Positions 1 to 6,230 are shown, counted from the stretch's first letter. The stretch is DNA of 10,194 bases from an uncultured Acidobacteriota bacterium (GCA_903832475.1 CAILBQ010000285.1:1-10194), one strand, 5' to 3'. A program made the numbers and translations. Notes: generated by a model from the letters alone, not told the origin.

Positions 1-561
1 CTTGAGGCGCTCCTTGTGACGGCTGCGCGGAAATCGCTTCGTCCTTGTAAGTTCGGCAATTCCGTGGAGGCTCGCCCAAAAAAGCTCCGTTACAACCTCC
101 GGTTTTGCGCCTTGTCCCTGAAACAGCTCCAAGAGTTGGGCAAACGCGAATCGGAGTTCCGGAGGAGTTGCCGCGGCATCGAAGGGTACGCTCAGGCTCA
201 GCGAAAACATGACTTCATACAGGGCCGGCGAGGACGCAGCGAACTCCAGATAGGCGGCCGCGACCGACTCCAGTGTCTTTCCCGGCTTCGCCCGTTTCCT
301 AGCCTTTTCCAACGCCAGGCCAATTTCCTGGAAACCTTCGATGGCCACCGCGGCGAGAATTCCCTCGCGGCTCCCAAAATGAGCGTACAGAACGGGTTGG
401 CTGTAGGAAATCTCGTCGGACAGGCGGCGGACGGTTACGTGGGACCATCCTTCCGCCTCCGCGATTTGTCGAGCGGCGCTGAGTATCTGAGCCCGACGTG
501 CCTGAGTGTCGCGTTTTTTTCTTTCCGCTATCCGGCTTGATGGTGCCAAGGTTGTATCCAT
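1..561 (-). CDS. TetR-family transcriptional regulator (3' end cut by window edge)
   Basis: Reading the minus strand from the ATG at 561 gives 187 codons to base 1 with no stop, so the C-terminus lies outside the window. Residues about 24-70 form a TetR_N helix-turn-helix: a first helix RRAQILSAARQIAEAEG, then VTVRRLSDEISYSQPVLYAHFGS, the classic recognition helix followed by the conserved LYxHFxS. The C-terminal half contains LYEVMF and FWASLHGIAEL (about 161-171), which resembles the WHG-type ligand-binding domains (TetR_C_33-like). It probably acts as a dimeric repressor that releases DNA on binding a small hydrophobic ligand. It is divergent from the DUF4267/DUF1772/cupin operon, the usual arrangement for a local regulator. 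I prefer the ATG at 561 over a GTG at 565, which opens a different frame lacking the HTH. No Shine-Dalgarno precedes the ATG, but a promoter lies so close that a leaderless mRNA is likely. Confidence 0.93.
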   Translation of the reverse strand, partial: MDTTLAPSSRIAERKKRDTQARRAQILSAARQIAEAEGWSHVTVRRLSDEISYSQPVLYAHFGSREGILAAVAIEGFQEIGLALEKARKRAKPGKTLESVAAAYLEFAASSPALYEVMFSLSLSVPFDAAATPPELRFAFAQLLELFQGQGAKPEVVTELFWASLHGIAELTRTKRFPRSRHKERLK

Positions 562-568
562 CCACTAA

Positions 569-597
569 ATTATATCACTGCTAGAAATTATAGCCAA
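569..597 (-). promoter_or_regulatory. Predicted sigma70-type promoter of the tetR gene
   Basis: On the minus strand a TATAAT box (574 to 569, a perfect -10) is preceded by a 17-bp spacer and TTGGCT (597 to 592, 4 of 6 matches to TTGACA). The expected transcription start, 6-8 bases past the -10, falls at about 563-560, which coincides with the ATG at 561. The -35 and spacer overlap the near-palindrome at 580-594, consistent with autoregulation. Confidence 0.6.
580..594. promoter_or_regulatory. Candidate TetR operator O1 (near-palindrome)
   Basis: GCTAGAAATTATAGC is a 15-bp dyad with 6 of 7 base pairs matching around a central A. It overlaps the spacer and -35 of the predicted tetR promoter. 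The half-sites GCTAGA and TATAGC recur at 651-674 with the same 9-bp start-to-start spacing, which argues that this is a protein-binding site rather than chance. Assignment to the adjacent TetR protein is inference from position. Confidence 0.5.
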
Positions 598-620
598 AAA
601 GAACCTGATTGCGAATATTC

Positions 621-649
621 TTGCATCCGCTTCCAAAGTGCTGCATCAT
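621..649 (+). promoter_or_regulatory. Weak candidate promoter of the DUF4267-DUF1772-cupin operon
   Basis: TTGCAT (621-626, 3 of 6 to consensus) and CATCAT (644-649, 4 of 6) are separated by 17 bp. The predicted start would be near 656-658, inside the candidate operator O2, giving a leader of about 38 nt before the ATG at 695. Neither hexamer is strong. This is the best pair I could find in the spacer. Confidence 0.25.
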
Positions 650-650
650 T

Positions 651-674
651 TATAGCGTTGCTAGATTTTCTAAC
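651..674. promoter_or_regulatory. Candidate TetR operator O2 (two overlapping near-palindromes)
   Basis: Three related half-sites follow each other at 9-bp steps: TATAGC (651-656), GCTAGA (660-665) and TCTAAC (669-674). Adjacent pairs form the imperfect 15-bp dyads TATAGCGTTGCTAGA and GCTAGATTTTCTAAC (5 of 7 pairs each). They lie just upstream of the Shine-Dalgarno of the first plus-strand gene, where bound repressor would block transcription initiation or early elongation. Confidence 0.45.
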
Positions 675-694
675 ATAGGTAAATGGAGAGACAA

Positions 695-1114
695 ATGAAC
701 ACAACGGCAAGCCTGATCCGTTCGACCGATGTTTCGACTTTGAAACCAAATTCCCTGCTCTTCTGGTGCACTCTCTTAGTGCCGGTGGCTATCATCGGGA
801 TCGGCATCAACTTCATCCTCAACCCCGCTGGGGCCTCCGCTGGTTACGGCATTCCGATCCACGACCCCTCCGCCTTTCCCTTTATGTGGATCAAGGGAAT
901 TCGCGACATCTTTTCGGGGCTGGTCATCCTGACGTTTCTCTTCAGGGGAGACCGGCGCACGACCGCAATCCTCTACGCGCTTGCAGTTTTCATCCCGGTC
1001 GGGGATGGGTTTGTCATTCTGAGCCATCTTGGCTTTGCACCTCCCCTCTTGATTCACTGGGGGACAGCGCTTGCCATGATGATTGTCGCCGCGTTTCTTC
1101 TTCGGAAGAAGTAA
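695..1114 (+). CDS. DUF4267 domain-containing small integral membrane protein
   Basis: The protein has 139 residues and about four hydrophobic segments (roughly 22-42, 72-84, 90-110 and 119-136). Sequence hallmarks of DUF4267 are visible: a GYGIP turn (50-54), the loop motif MWIKGIRDIFSGLVIL (64-79), and GDG (103-105) before the third membrane segment. The biochemical function of the family is unknown to me, and it sits in the inner membrane. The ATG at 695 is chosen because GGAGAG (685-690) stands 4 bases before it. An in-frame ATG at 683 would place the ribosome-binding site inside the coding sequence. This is the first gene of a three-gene operon divergent from tetR. Only 41 bases separate it from the DUF1772 gene. 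Its promoter region carries the candidate operators, so it is probably repressed by the neighbouring TetR. Confidence 0.85.
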   Translation: MNTTASLIRSTDVSTLKPNSLLFWCTLLVPVAIIGIGINFILNPAGASAGYGIPIHDPSAFPFMWIKGIRDIFSGLVILTFLFRGDRRTTAILYALAVFIPVGDGFVILSHLGFAPPLLIHWGTALAMMIVAAFLLRKK

Positions 1115-1155
1115 CGCTCACTCAACCGCAGGTGTTGTTCCAGGAGGAATGCATC

Positions 1156-1608
1156 ATGGAAATTCTGAATGTCGCTGCCATACTTGTCGCTGGATTGATG
1201 GTTGGGTGTGAACTGTCCATCGCCGCGTTCATTCATCCAACTCTCAATAAACTTCCCAATGAAGCTCATCTGCCGGCCGCGAGCGCGATTGCTCGGGTGC
1301 TGGGGACAGTCATGCCCTTCTGGTACAACCTTACGCTTTTGCTGACGATCGCCGAGGTCGTCCTACGCTGGCGCCAATCTGGGGTCTTACCCATCTGGTT
1401 CGCTGTTTCGGCGCTTTTGTGGATGATGGTGATTGCCTATTCGCTCATCGCCCTCGTGCCGGTCAACAACCGCATCAAGTCCTGGGAAAATGCGACTCCG
1501 CCGGCCGACTGGAAGACGTATCGGCAGAGATGGGACATGCATCACCGCTGGCGTGTTGTGCTCCTCACGATGGCTTTCGTGTTTCTCATTGTGGGAGTCG
1601 TTCGCTGA
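1156..1608 (+). CDS. DUF1772 (anthrone oxygenase-like) membrane protein
   Basis: The protein has 150 residues and four predicted membrane segments (about 5-27, 53-70, 79-102 and 133-149). After the third segment comes the signature of DUF1772: VPVNNRIKSW (101-110), then W119, R123, W126, HH (129-130) and R133, in the pattern N..W....W...R..W...H..R. An FIHP motif (25-28) lies at the end of the first segment. The family includes fungal and bacterial anthrone oxygenases, which oxidise polyketide anthrones to anthraquinones without a classical cofactor, but most bacterial members are uncharacterised, so enzymatic activity here is inference. The start at 1156 is supported by a strong AGGAGGA (1142-1148) seven bases upstream. 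It is the middle gene of the operon, followed after 56 bases by the cupin gene. Confidence 0.85.
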   Translation: MEILNVAAILVAGLMVGCELSIAAFIHPTLNKLPNEAHLPAASAIARVLGTVMPFWYNLTLLLTIAEVVLRWRQSGVLPIWFAVSALLWMMVIAYSLIALVPVNNRIKSWENATPPADWKTYRQRWDMHHRWRVVLLTMAFVFLIVGVVR

Positions 1609-1664
1609 CGCACTTACGGCAAGATCTGTTTGCAGGACCAACCCAAACCATGAGGAGAAATCAG

Positions 1665-2201
1665 ATGGCCGAGACAACATCCAAGCTCGCTGCGCTTCCC
1701 GCCGATGATCTAAGCCGTGCCCTGGCATTGACTCAGGTGGACAATCCAACAGCCCAACACATCGGCCTGGTGGGAAACACGTACACGATCACCGTCGCCG
1801 GAAAGGACACCAACGATCGCTTCTGCGTGATTGACATGCATGTGCCACCCGGCGGCGGTCCGGGGCCGCATCGTCATGATTTCGAAGAGACCTTCATCCT
1901 TCTTGACGGCGAGTTGGAGATGACATTTCGCGACGAGAAGGCCATTGTTCGGGCGGGTGACACGGTTAACGTTCCGTCCAATGCGCCGCACCAGTTTCAC
2001 AACTCCTCTTTGCACCCGGTGCGAATGCTCTGCATCTGCTGTCCAGCGGGGAACGAAAGGTTCTTTCTTGAAGTTGGAGTGCCTGTGGCGACGCGTACCA
2101 CGGCGCCTCCCCGACTCGACGAGAAACAGATGGCCGAGTTTCGCGAGAAGGCAAAGGCCATCTCTCCGAAGTATCACATCGAACTTCTCGAGCGAGCCTA
2201 G
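1665..2201 (+). CDS. Cupin domain protein (quercetin 2,3-dioxygenase-like)
   Basis: The product has 178 residues and is a cytoplasmic single-domain cupin. Motif 1 is complete: G63, H69, H71, E75 and G82 follow G(X)5HXH(X)3E(X)6G. Motif 2 has G98, P104, H109 and N113, with N106 in place of the usual second glycine. H69, H71, E75 and H109 are therefore all present as a 3-His/1-Glu metal site. Residues about 150-178 form a charged helical tail common in quercetinase-like monocupins. Likely roles are a metal-dependent dioxygenase, isomerase or small-molecule binder; the substrate cannot be read from sequence. The start at 1665 is set by GAGGAG (1652-1657) seven bases upstream; an in-frame ATG at 1650 overlaps this site. 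It is the last gene of the tetR-divergent operon. Pairing with a DUF1772 protein hints at oxidation of a phenolic or quinone compound. Confidence 0.88.
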   Translation: MAETTSKLAALPADDLSRALALTQVDNPTAQHIGLVGNTYTITVAGKDTNDRFCVIDMHVPPGGGPGPHRHDFEETFILLDGELEMTFRDEKAIVRAGDTVNVPSNAPHQFHNSSLHPVRMLCICCPAGNERFFLEVGVPVATRTTAPPRLDEKQMAEFREKAKAISPKYHIELLERA

Positions 2202-2395
2202 ACAGCTTACCGAGCCGCAGGAAGGCTACGGAGGACGAACAGCAGATTCCCCTGGGAATGACAGCAAGAAAAACAAAGGGGAAGGCATCTCTGTGTGGGG
2301 AAGACAGCTAGCAAGGCAAAAGACTCTGGGCTTGTGGCGAGGTGTCTTGGAATGACTCCCACATCTCAAAATCGAGATGTGGGGCACGCAGCGAA
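2202..2395. repeat. Convergent intergenic spacer with REP-like intergenic elements
   Basis: No gene is seen between the convergent stops at 2201 and 2396. The spacer contains ATTCCC-CT-GGGAAT (2246-2259), GGAATGAC twice (2255-2262 and 2349-2356), and a perfect stem-loop at 2358-2383. On the minus strand the first element reads GTCATTCC followed by a short spacer and GGAATC. That resembles short GTCATTCC...GGAATCTGC elements that I recall being scattered between genes in Acidobacteriaceae. That memory was not checked against any database. Confidence 0.45.
2358..2383. terminator. Perfect 10-bp stem-loop between convergent genes
   Basis: CCCACATCTC (2358-2367) and GAGATGTGGG (2374-2383) are exact inverted repeats around a 6-base loop. 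The structure starts 12 bases beyond the stop codon of the minus-strand amidohydrolase gene and about 156 bases beyond the cupin stop, so it could end transcription or protect mRNA 3' ends from both sides. Neither strand has a T-run directly after the stem, so it is not a canonical Rho-independent terminator. It may instead be part of a REP-like family. Confidence 0.5.
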
Positions 2396-4000
2396 TTACT
2401 TTTTCAGCAGTGAGGGGCGGTCGATTTCGTTGCCGTCCATAAGCATGGTGGTGATACGGCGGGCGTTCCAGATATTGACGGTGGGGTCGCCATCGAGCAC
2501 CAGGATGTCGGCGCGGCGACCGGGGGCGATCTGTCCCAACTCGTGCCAGTTGAATTGCTCGGAGTAGTTGTTGGTGGCGGCGGCAATGGCTTCGCGGGGG
2601 GATAGGCCGAGACGGACCAGCATCTCAAGTTCGGTGTGCAGGGAGATGCCGGGCATAGTTCCGAACGCGGGGGCGCCGCTGGCGGCGAGGTAGTGCGGGT
2701 AGGCCTCGAAGATGGCCTGGTTCAGCGCCCACAGCTTGGAGGCTTCGAGGTCGGCCTTGTGGCGAGCGCTTTCTTCCATCCAGCGGGTGGCGCTGTTGGG
2801 CAGGTGGCGCGTCCAGGAAGGAAGCGGGTAGATGGCTTCGCCGGTCGCCGGGTCGGAGGACGCTGGAAAATCCTTGGGGGAGAAGAGTTGGGCTGCCGGT
2901 TCCTTCCAGAGATTGCGATGGTCGGGAAGACGGAGATAGTACAGGCTGAAGGTGGGCATGAGCGCCGCGTGATGAGAAGCGATGAAGCGGGCGTAGTCGC
3001 TGACGTGCGGGTCGGTAGGCGGGACGCGTTCGGAATAACCGTAGGCAGTACGGCTGGCGGCGCCCTCGGGATCGTCCATGAGAGGCTGTTGCAGTTCGTC
3101 GGGGACGACGCCCAGTTCATACCGGCTCATGTGTAGCAGAGCGTCGACACCGGCCTGGATGCCGACGCGGTAGGGCGTTGAAATGAATTCGCCGTACGTG
3201 ACCAAGCCCATCTGGTGGGCGTGTTCGATGATCCACTGGGTGTTGGCGGCGGTCAGGTTGTGGCCCAGCCACAGGACGCGGGTACCCAGCCTGGCGGTTT
3301 CGGTGAGTTGAAGGGCGGTGTCTTCCGGGCTGAGCTCGACAGAGTGGCCGTTGACTTCCTTGAGCTTGCTGGACCAGCCGGGGCGGCCGATCAGCAGGCT
3401 CCAGTCGTCGGTTGCGCCAACGCTGTCGAGCAGATAGATGTGCGGGGTGGGGCTGGCGTGCTGATCGATGTGGCCGCGGCGGTCATCGCCGGAGGCAACC
3501 ACGGTGGTGACTCCCATGTAGAGATTGGCGTTGGCCTGGGCCTGGCTGTTCATGCCGGCGAAGCCATCGATCAATCCAGGGATGAGGAACTTGCCGGTGC
3601 AGTCGATGACGCGCGAGCCCTTGGGAATAGGCAAGGCCGCGCGCGGGCCCACGGCAGTGATGCGGCCATCGCGAATGTAGATAACGGCGTCATGGAGGTC
3701 GTTGGCGGAGTGGCCCCAGTCGGTGAAGTCGACCACGGTGCCGCCGGCCAATACCAGCGGCGGTGCGGGAAGCTGAATCTGGGCAGCCCCGTCTTTGGTT
3801 CCGTCTTTTGTGCCGCTCCGGGAGGCTGCGGATCCGTCGCGGCTACTCTCGGTCGCGACCGTCCGCGTGTGAGCGCTCGATTTGCCGCCATGGGCAGGCG
3901 CCGCACCGGCGGCCATTGCGTTCATGCTCGCGAAGAGGCACAAACTCGTGGCAAATCGGCGCGTCAACGCTAGCGACAAATCGCGCGAGAAAAATGACAT
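2396..4000 (-). CDS. Exported amidohydrolase-superfamily protein with degenerate metal site
   Basis: The protein has 534 residues. Residues 1-33 look like a Sec signal peptide: an RR-containing n-region, hydrophobic FATSLCLFASMNAMA, and cleavage near AMA-AGA. Residues 37-75 are a hydrophilic Ser/Gly/Thr/Lys linker. The rest follows the imidazolonepropionase-like amidohydrolase layout: LAGGTVVDF (84-92) and DGRITAVGP (111-119), then GKFLIPGLIDG (136-146), and a C-terminal LGQIAPGRRADILVLDGDP (488-506) that closes the beta-sandwich. The usual HxH after PGLID is FAG (147-149), the GTD motif is SGA (441-443), and the Lys and first His of the barrel are also not evident. Only H290 in AGVDALLHM fits a ligand position, so hydrolytic activity is doubtful. 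The ATG at 4000 is preferred over an upstream GTG at 4063 because it begins the signal peptide; AGAGGA lies 11 bases before it, a long spacing. It has no operon partner. Confidence 0.85.
   Translation of the reverse strand: MSFFSRDLSLALTRRFATSLCLFASMNAMAAGAAPAHGGKSSAHTRTVATESSRDGSAASRSGTKDGTKDGAAQIQLPAPPLVLAGGTVVDFTDWGHSANDLHDAVIYIRDGRITAVGPRAALPIPKGSRVIDCTGKFLIPGLIDGFAGMNSQAQANANLYMGVTTVVASGDDRRGHIDQHASPTPHIYLLDSVGATDDWSLLIGRPGWSSKLKEVNGHSVELSPEDTALQLTETARLGTRVLWLGHNLTAANTQWIIEHAHQMGLVTYGEFISTPYRVGIQAGVDALLHMSRYELGVVPDELQQPLMDDPEGAASRTAYGYSERVPPTDPHVSDYARFIASHHAALMPTFSLYYLRLPDHRNLWKEPAAQLFSPKDFPASSDPATGEAIYPLPSWTRHLPNSATRWMEESARHKADLEASKLWALNQAIFEAYPHYLAASGAPAFGTMPGISLHTELEMLVRLGLSPREAIAAATNNYSEQFNWHELGQIAPGRRADILVLDGDPTVNIWNARRITTMLMDGNEIDRPSLLKK
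3789..3812 (-). repeat. Two-copy 12-bp tandem repeat within the amidohydrolase linker
   Basis: CCGTCTTTGGTT (3789-3800) is followed directly by CCGTCTTTTGTG (3801-3812), matching at 10 of 12 bases. In the protein this gives GTKDGTKDG in the flexible linker after the signal peptide. It is a small in-frame duplication with no frame disruption. Confidence 0.55.
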
Positions 4001-4175
4001 CGTGAGGGTGTTCCTCTTATTGTTGCATGCGCGACTCGCTGCCCCGGACCTTGCGAGTCTCACGATTCATACAACTTTAGCAACCTGCCCTGTGACTGCC
4101 GCTTTTGGCACAGGAAGGCGAGATCGCCGGGGAGTGGAATTTGTCCCATCGACAGAGGGCAGAACATGCTGACAA
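4001..4175. other. Spacer between dxs stop and amidohydrolase start
   Basis: This 175-bp tract should hold the end of the dxs transcript and the promoter of the amidohydrolase gene. An inverted repeat CCTGTG (4089-4094) / CACAGG (4109-4114) with a 14-base loop could form a modest hairpin, but no T-run follows on either strand. I found no convincing -35/-10 pair. No ORF with gene-like features is present. Confidence 0.4.
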
Positions 4176-6077
4176 TCAGATGGCCACACGGTTCTGACGC
4201 CGCACTTCTACCAGGTAGGGCAGAAGCTGCGTCAGCGCGGCTCGCGCGGTAAGACCGTATTTCGCGCGCAACTGATCTACCTTGCCGTGCTCGATGAACT
4301 GATCGGGCCAGCCGATGTACACGACGGGAGTGTTCAGTCCCAGTTGGCTGAGAGCCTCCAGCATGGCCGAGCCGAAGCCGCCAGACCTGGCATGATCTTC
4401 AAAGGTAACGATGGCAGCAGAGCGGCGAGCGTAGGCTGCGATCACTTCGAGATCGAGAGGCTTGATGAAGCGCGGATTGATGACGGCGGCGGAAAAGCCG
4501 TCCTGATGAAGGAGCGCGGCGAGTTCCTGGGCCATGGGGATCATGGGGCCGAGGCCGAAGATCGCGATGTCTGCGCCTTGTGCCGGCCCGGGCTGGAGCA
4601 CTTCGGCTTTGCCGATGGGCAACAGGGCGGGACGCGGCTTGCGGGCGACGCCGGTGACGACGCCGCGCGGGTAGCGAATGGCGCTGGGGCCGGGAATCTG
4701 GAAGGCGGTCAGCATCATGTCGGCGAGCTCGTCTTCATCCTTGGGGGCCATGAGGACAATGTCGGGGATGTCGCGGAGGTAGCCAATGTCGAAGAGGCCG
4801 TGATGCGTCGGGCCGTCGTCGCCGGAAAGGCCGGCGCGATCCATGCAAAAGACGACGGGCAGCTTCTGCAGGCAGACGTCGTGCACGATGCAATCGAAGG
4901 CTCGCTGCAGGAAGGTGGAGTAGATGGCGCAGACTGGTTTGAAGCCCTGGGTGGCCATGCCGGCGGCGAAGATGACAGCATGCTCTTCGGCGATGCCCAC
5001 GTCGAAATAGCGTTTGGGGTGATGGGGGCGAAAGAGGTCGAGGCCGGTGCCGTTGGGCATGGCCGCGGTGATGGCAACGATCTTGTCGTCTTCGTTGGCA
5101 AGATCGACCAGCGTGTTGGCGAAGACTTCGGAATAGGTAACCTGGCCGGCGGGCTTGGTTTCACCGGTTTCGGGGTCATAGGGTCCGAGGCCATGGAACT
5201 TCTTCTGGCCGTCGAGTGCAGGCTGGAAGCCTTTGCCCTTCTGGGTGAGGATGTGCAGCAGGACCGGCTTGTTCTCGGTCTTGAGGAACTTGAAGGTCTC
5301 GATGAGGAGGGGCAGGTTGTGGCCGTCGATGGGGCCGTAATATTTCAGGCCGAATTCTTCAAAGAACATGGAGGGCCAGAGTATGCCCTTGGCCGCCTCT
5401 TCGGCCTTGCGGGCGACGTGCATGACGGCTTTGCCGCCGAAGCGTTCGATGAGGCGGGCGGCCGAGTCATGCAGATGCTTGTAGCGCTCGTTGGTGACGA
5501 TGCGGTGGAAATAGCCGGCGATGGCGCCGACGTTGCGGTCGATGGACCATTCGTTATCGTTGAGGACGACGATCAGGCGCTTGGTTTGTTCTGCGATGTT
5601 GTTGAGGGCTTCGTAGGAAATGCCATTGGTGAAAGCGGCGTCGCCAGCGACGGCGATGACATGGTTGTGTTCGCCTTTGAGGTCGCGGGCAACGGCCATG
5701 CCGAGGGCGGCGGAGATGGCGGTCCCGGCGTGGCCCGCCCCATAGGCATCGTGCTCGCTTTCGGTGCGAAGCATGAATCCGTTGAGGCCGCCGGCTTGGC
5801 GAATGGTGGCGAAGTTTTCTCGGCGTCCGGTCAACAATTTATGGATGTAGGCCTGGTGGCTGACATCCATGGTGATCTTGTCTTCGGGAGTGTTGAAGAC
5901 GATGTGCAGCGCGAGGGAGAGTTCGACTACTCCGAGATTGGGACCGAGGTGGCCGCCGGTGCGGGAGAGAGTCTGGATTAGGTATTCCCGGATTTCAGCG
6001 GCCAGGGATTCCAGTTCCGCGGGTGACATGCGGCGGAGGTCCTGTGCGGACCGGATTGAGTCTAACAAGGGTGCCAT
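4176..6077 (-). CDS. dxs: 1-deoxy-D-xylulose-5-phosphate synthase
   Basis: DXS condenses pyruvate and glyceraldehyde 3-phosphate, using thiamine diphosphate and Mg2+, to form DXP, the entry step of the MEP isoprenoid pathway (also feeding thiamine and pyridoxal synthesis); it is cytosolic. The 633-residue product is close to the usual length of about 620-640. Visible motifs are GGHLGPNLGVVEL (41-53, with H43), DVSHQAYIHKLLTGR (71-85), the ThDP/metal motif AGDAAFTNG...LNDNEWSI (144-179), GPIDGHNL (248-255), FDVGIAEEHAV (358-368, catalytic Glu364), DRAGLSGDDGPTHHG (413-427) and IRYPRG (467-472). The ThDP motif reads GDA rather than the more common GDG. The start at 6077 has AGGA six bases upstream; in-frame codons extend to 6107 but lack a better ribosome site. 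No MEP-pathway or xseB/ispA neighbours are present. A long antisense ORF across it is a GC-bias shadow. Confidence 0.97.
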   Translation of the reverse strand: MAPLLDSIRSAQDLRRMSPAELESLAAEIREYLIQTLSRTGGHLGPNLGVVELSLALHIVFNTPEDKITMDVSHQAYIHKLLTGRRENFATIRQAGGLNGFMLRTESEHDAYGAGHAGTAISAALGMAVARDLKGEHNHVIAVAGDAAFTNGISYEALNNIAEQTKRLIVVLNDNEWSIDRNVGAIAGYFHRIVTNERYKHLHDSAARLIERFGGKAVMHVARKAEEAAKGILWPSMFFEEFGLKYYGPIDGHNLPLLIETFKFLKTENKPVLLHILTQKGKGFQPALDGQKKFHGLGPYDPETGETKPAGQVTYSEVFANTLVDLANEDDKIVAITAAMPNGTGLDLFRPHHPKRYFDVGIAEEHAVIFAAGMATQGFKPVCAIYSTFLQRAFDCIVHDVCLQKLPVVFCMDRAGLSGDDGPTHHGLFDIGYLRDIPDIVLMAPKDEDELADMMLTAFQIPGPSAIRYPRGVVTGVARKPRPALLPIGKAEVLQPGPAQGADIAIFGLGPMIPMAQELAALLHQDGFSAAVINPRFIKPLDLEVIAAYARRSAAIVTFEDHARSGGFGSAMLEALSQLGLNTPVVYIGWPDQFIEHGKVDQLRAKYGLTARAALTQLLPYLVEVRRQNRVAI

Positions 6078-6108
6078 GCAGCTTCCTTCCGCGAAGAGCG
6101 CAACCACG

Positions 6109-6126
6109 CCCGGAATGGTGTCCGGG
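6109..6126. other. Short inverted repeat in the dxs leader
   Basis: CCCGGA (6109-6114) and TCCGGG (6121-6126) flank a 6-base loop, 31 bases upstream of the dxs ATG. If the upstream promoter is real, this hairpin lies in the dxs 5' untranslated region. It does not match a riboswitch I recognise; in particular I saw no THI-box features. Confidence 0.35.
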
Positions 6127-6221
6127 CCGGAAAATGGGTGTCTGGAACTATCCGGCGAAACGGAAAACTTTCCCTGGCGCTTATTACAGGACGGGGCTTC
6201 GCGGCAGCCAATTCATTCCTC

Positions 6222-6230
6222 AGTATATCA
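6222..6230 (-). promoter_or_regulatory. Candidate extended -10 promoter for dxs
   Basis: On the minus strand TGA-TATACT (6230 to 6222) matches an extended -10 element (TGn followed by TATACT, 5 of 6 to TATAAT). The -35 position (AAACCG at 6250-6245) is poor, as tolerated by extended -10 promoters. The predicted start near 6215 gives a leader of roughly 138 nt before the dxs ATG. Confidence 0.4.

Noticed and set aside
16..540. 174-codon plus-strand open frame at the left edge
   Set aside because: It is antisense to the TetR gene, whose helix-turn-helix and LYAHFGS motif are unmistakable on the minus strand.
299..565. 88-codon minus-strand frame starting at the GTG at 565
   Set aside because: It is a different frame from the TetR protein and gives an Arg/Gly/Pro-rich sequence with no helix-turn-helix.
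766..1155. N-terminal extension of the DUF1772 gene back to 766
   Set aside because: It would overlap the DUF4267 gene out of frame. The DUF1772 homology begins at 1156, directly after a strong AGGAGGA.
1419..1664. N-terminal extension of the cupin gene back to 1419
   Set aside because: It would overlap the DUF1772 gene out of frame. GAGGAG at 1652-1657 points to the ATG at 1665.
3215..3973. 252-codon plus-strand open frame opposite the amidohydrolase gene
   Set aside because: Gly/Ala/Val-rich shadow with no domain; the minus strand carries a signal peptide and family motifs.
4089..4114. Inverted repeat CCTGTG/CACAGG as a dxs terminator
   Set aside because: The stem is short, the loop is 14 bases and no T-run follows on the minus strand, so I list it only as a possible weak structure in the spacer.
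4287..5981. 564-codon open frame on the plus strand opposite dxs
   Set aside because: Its translation is Gly/Asp/Val/Glu-rich with no recognisable domain, and it lies wholly antisense to a clear dxs. It is a typical shadow of a GC-rich gene.
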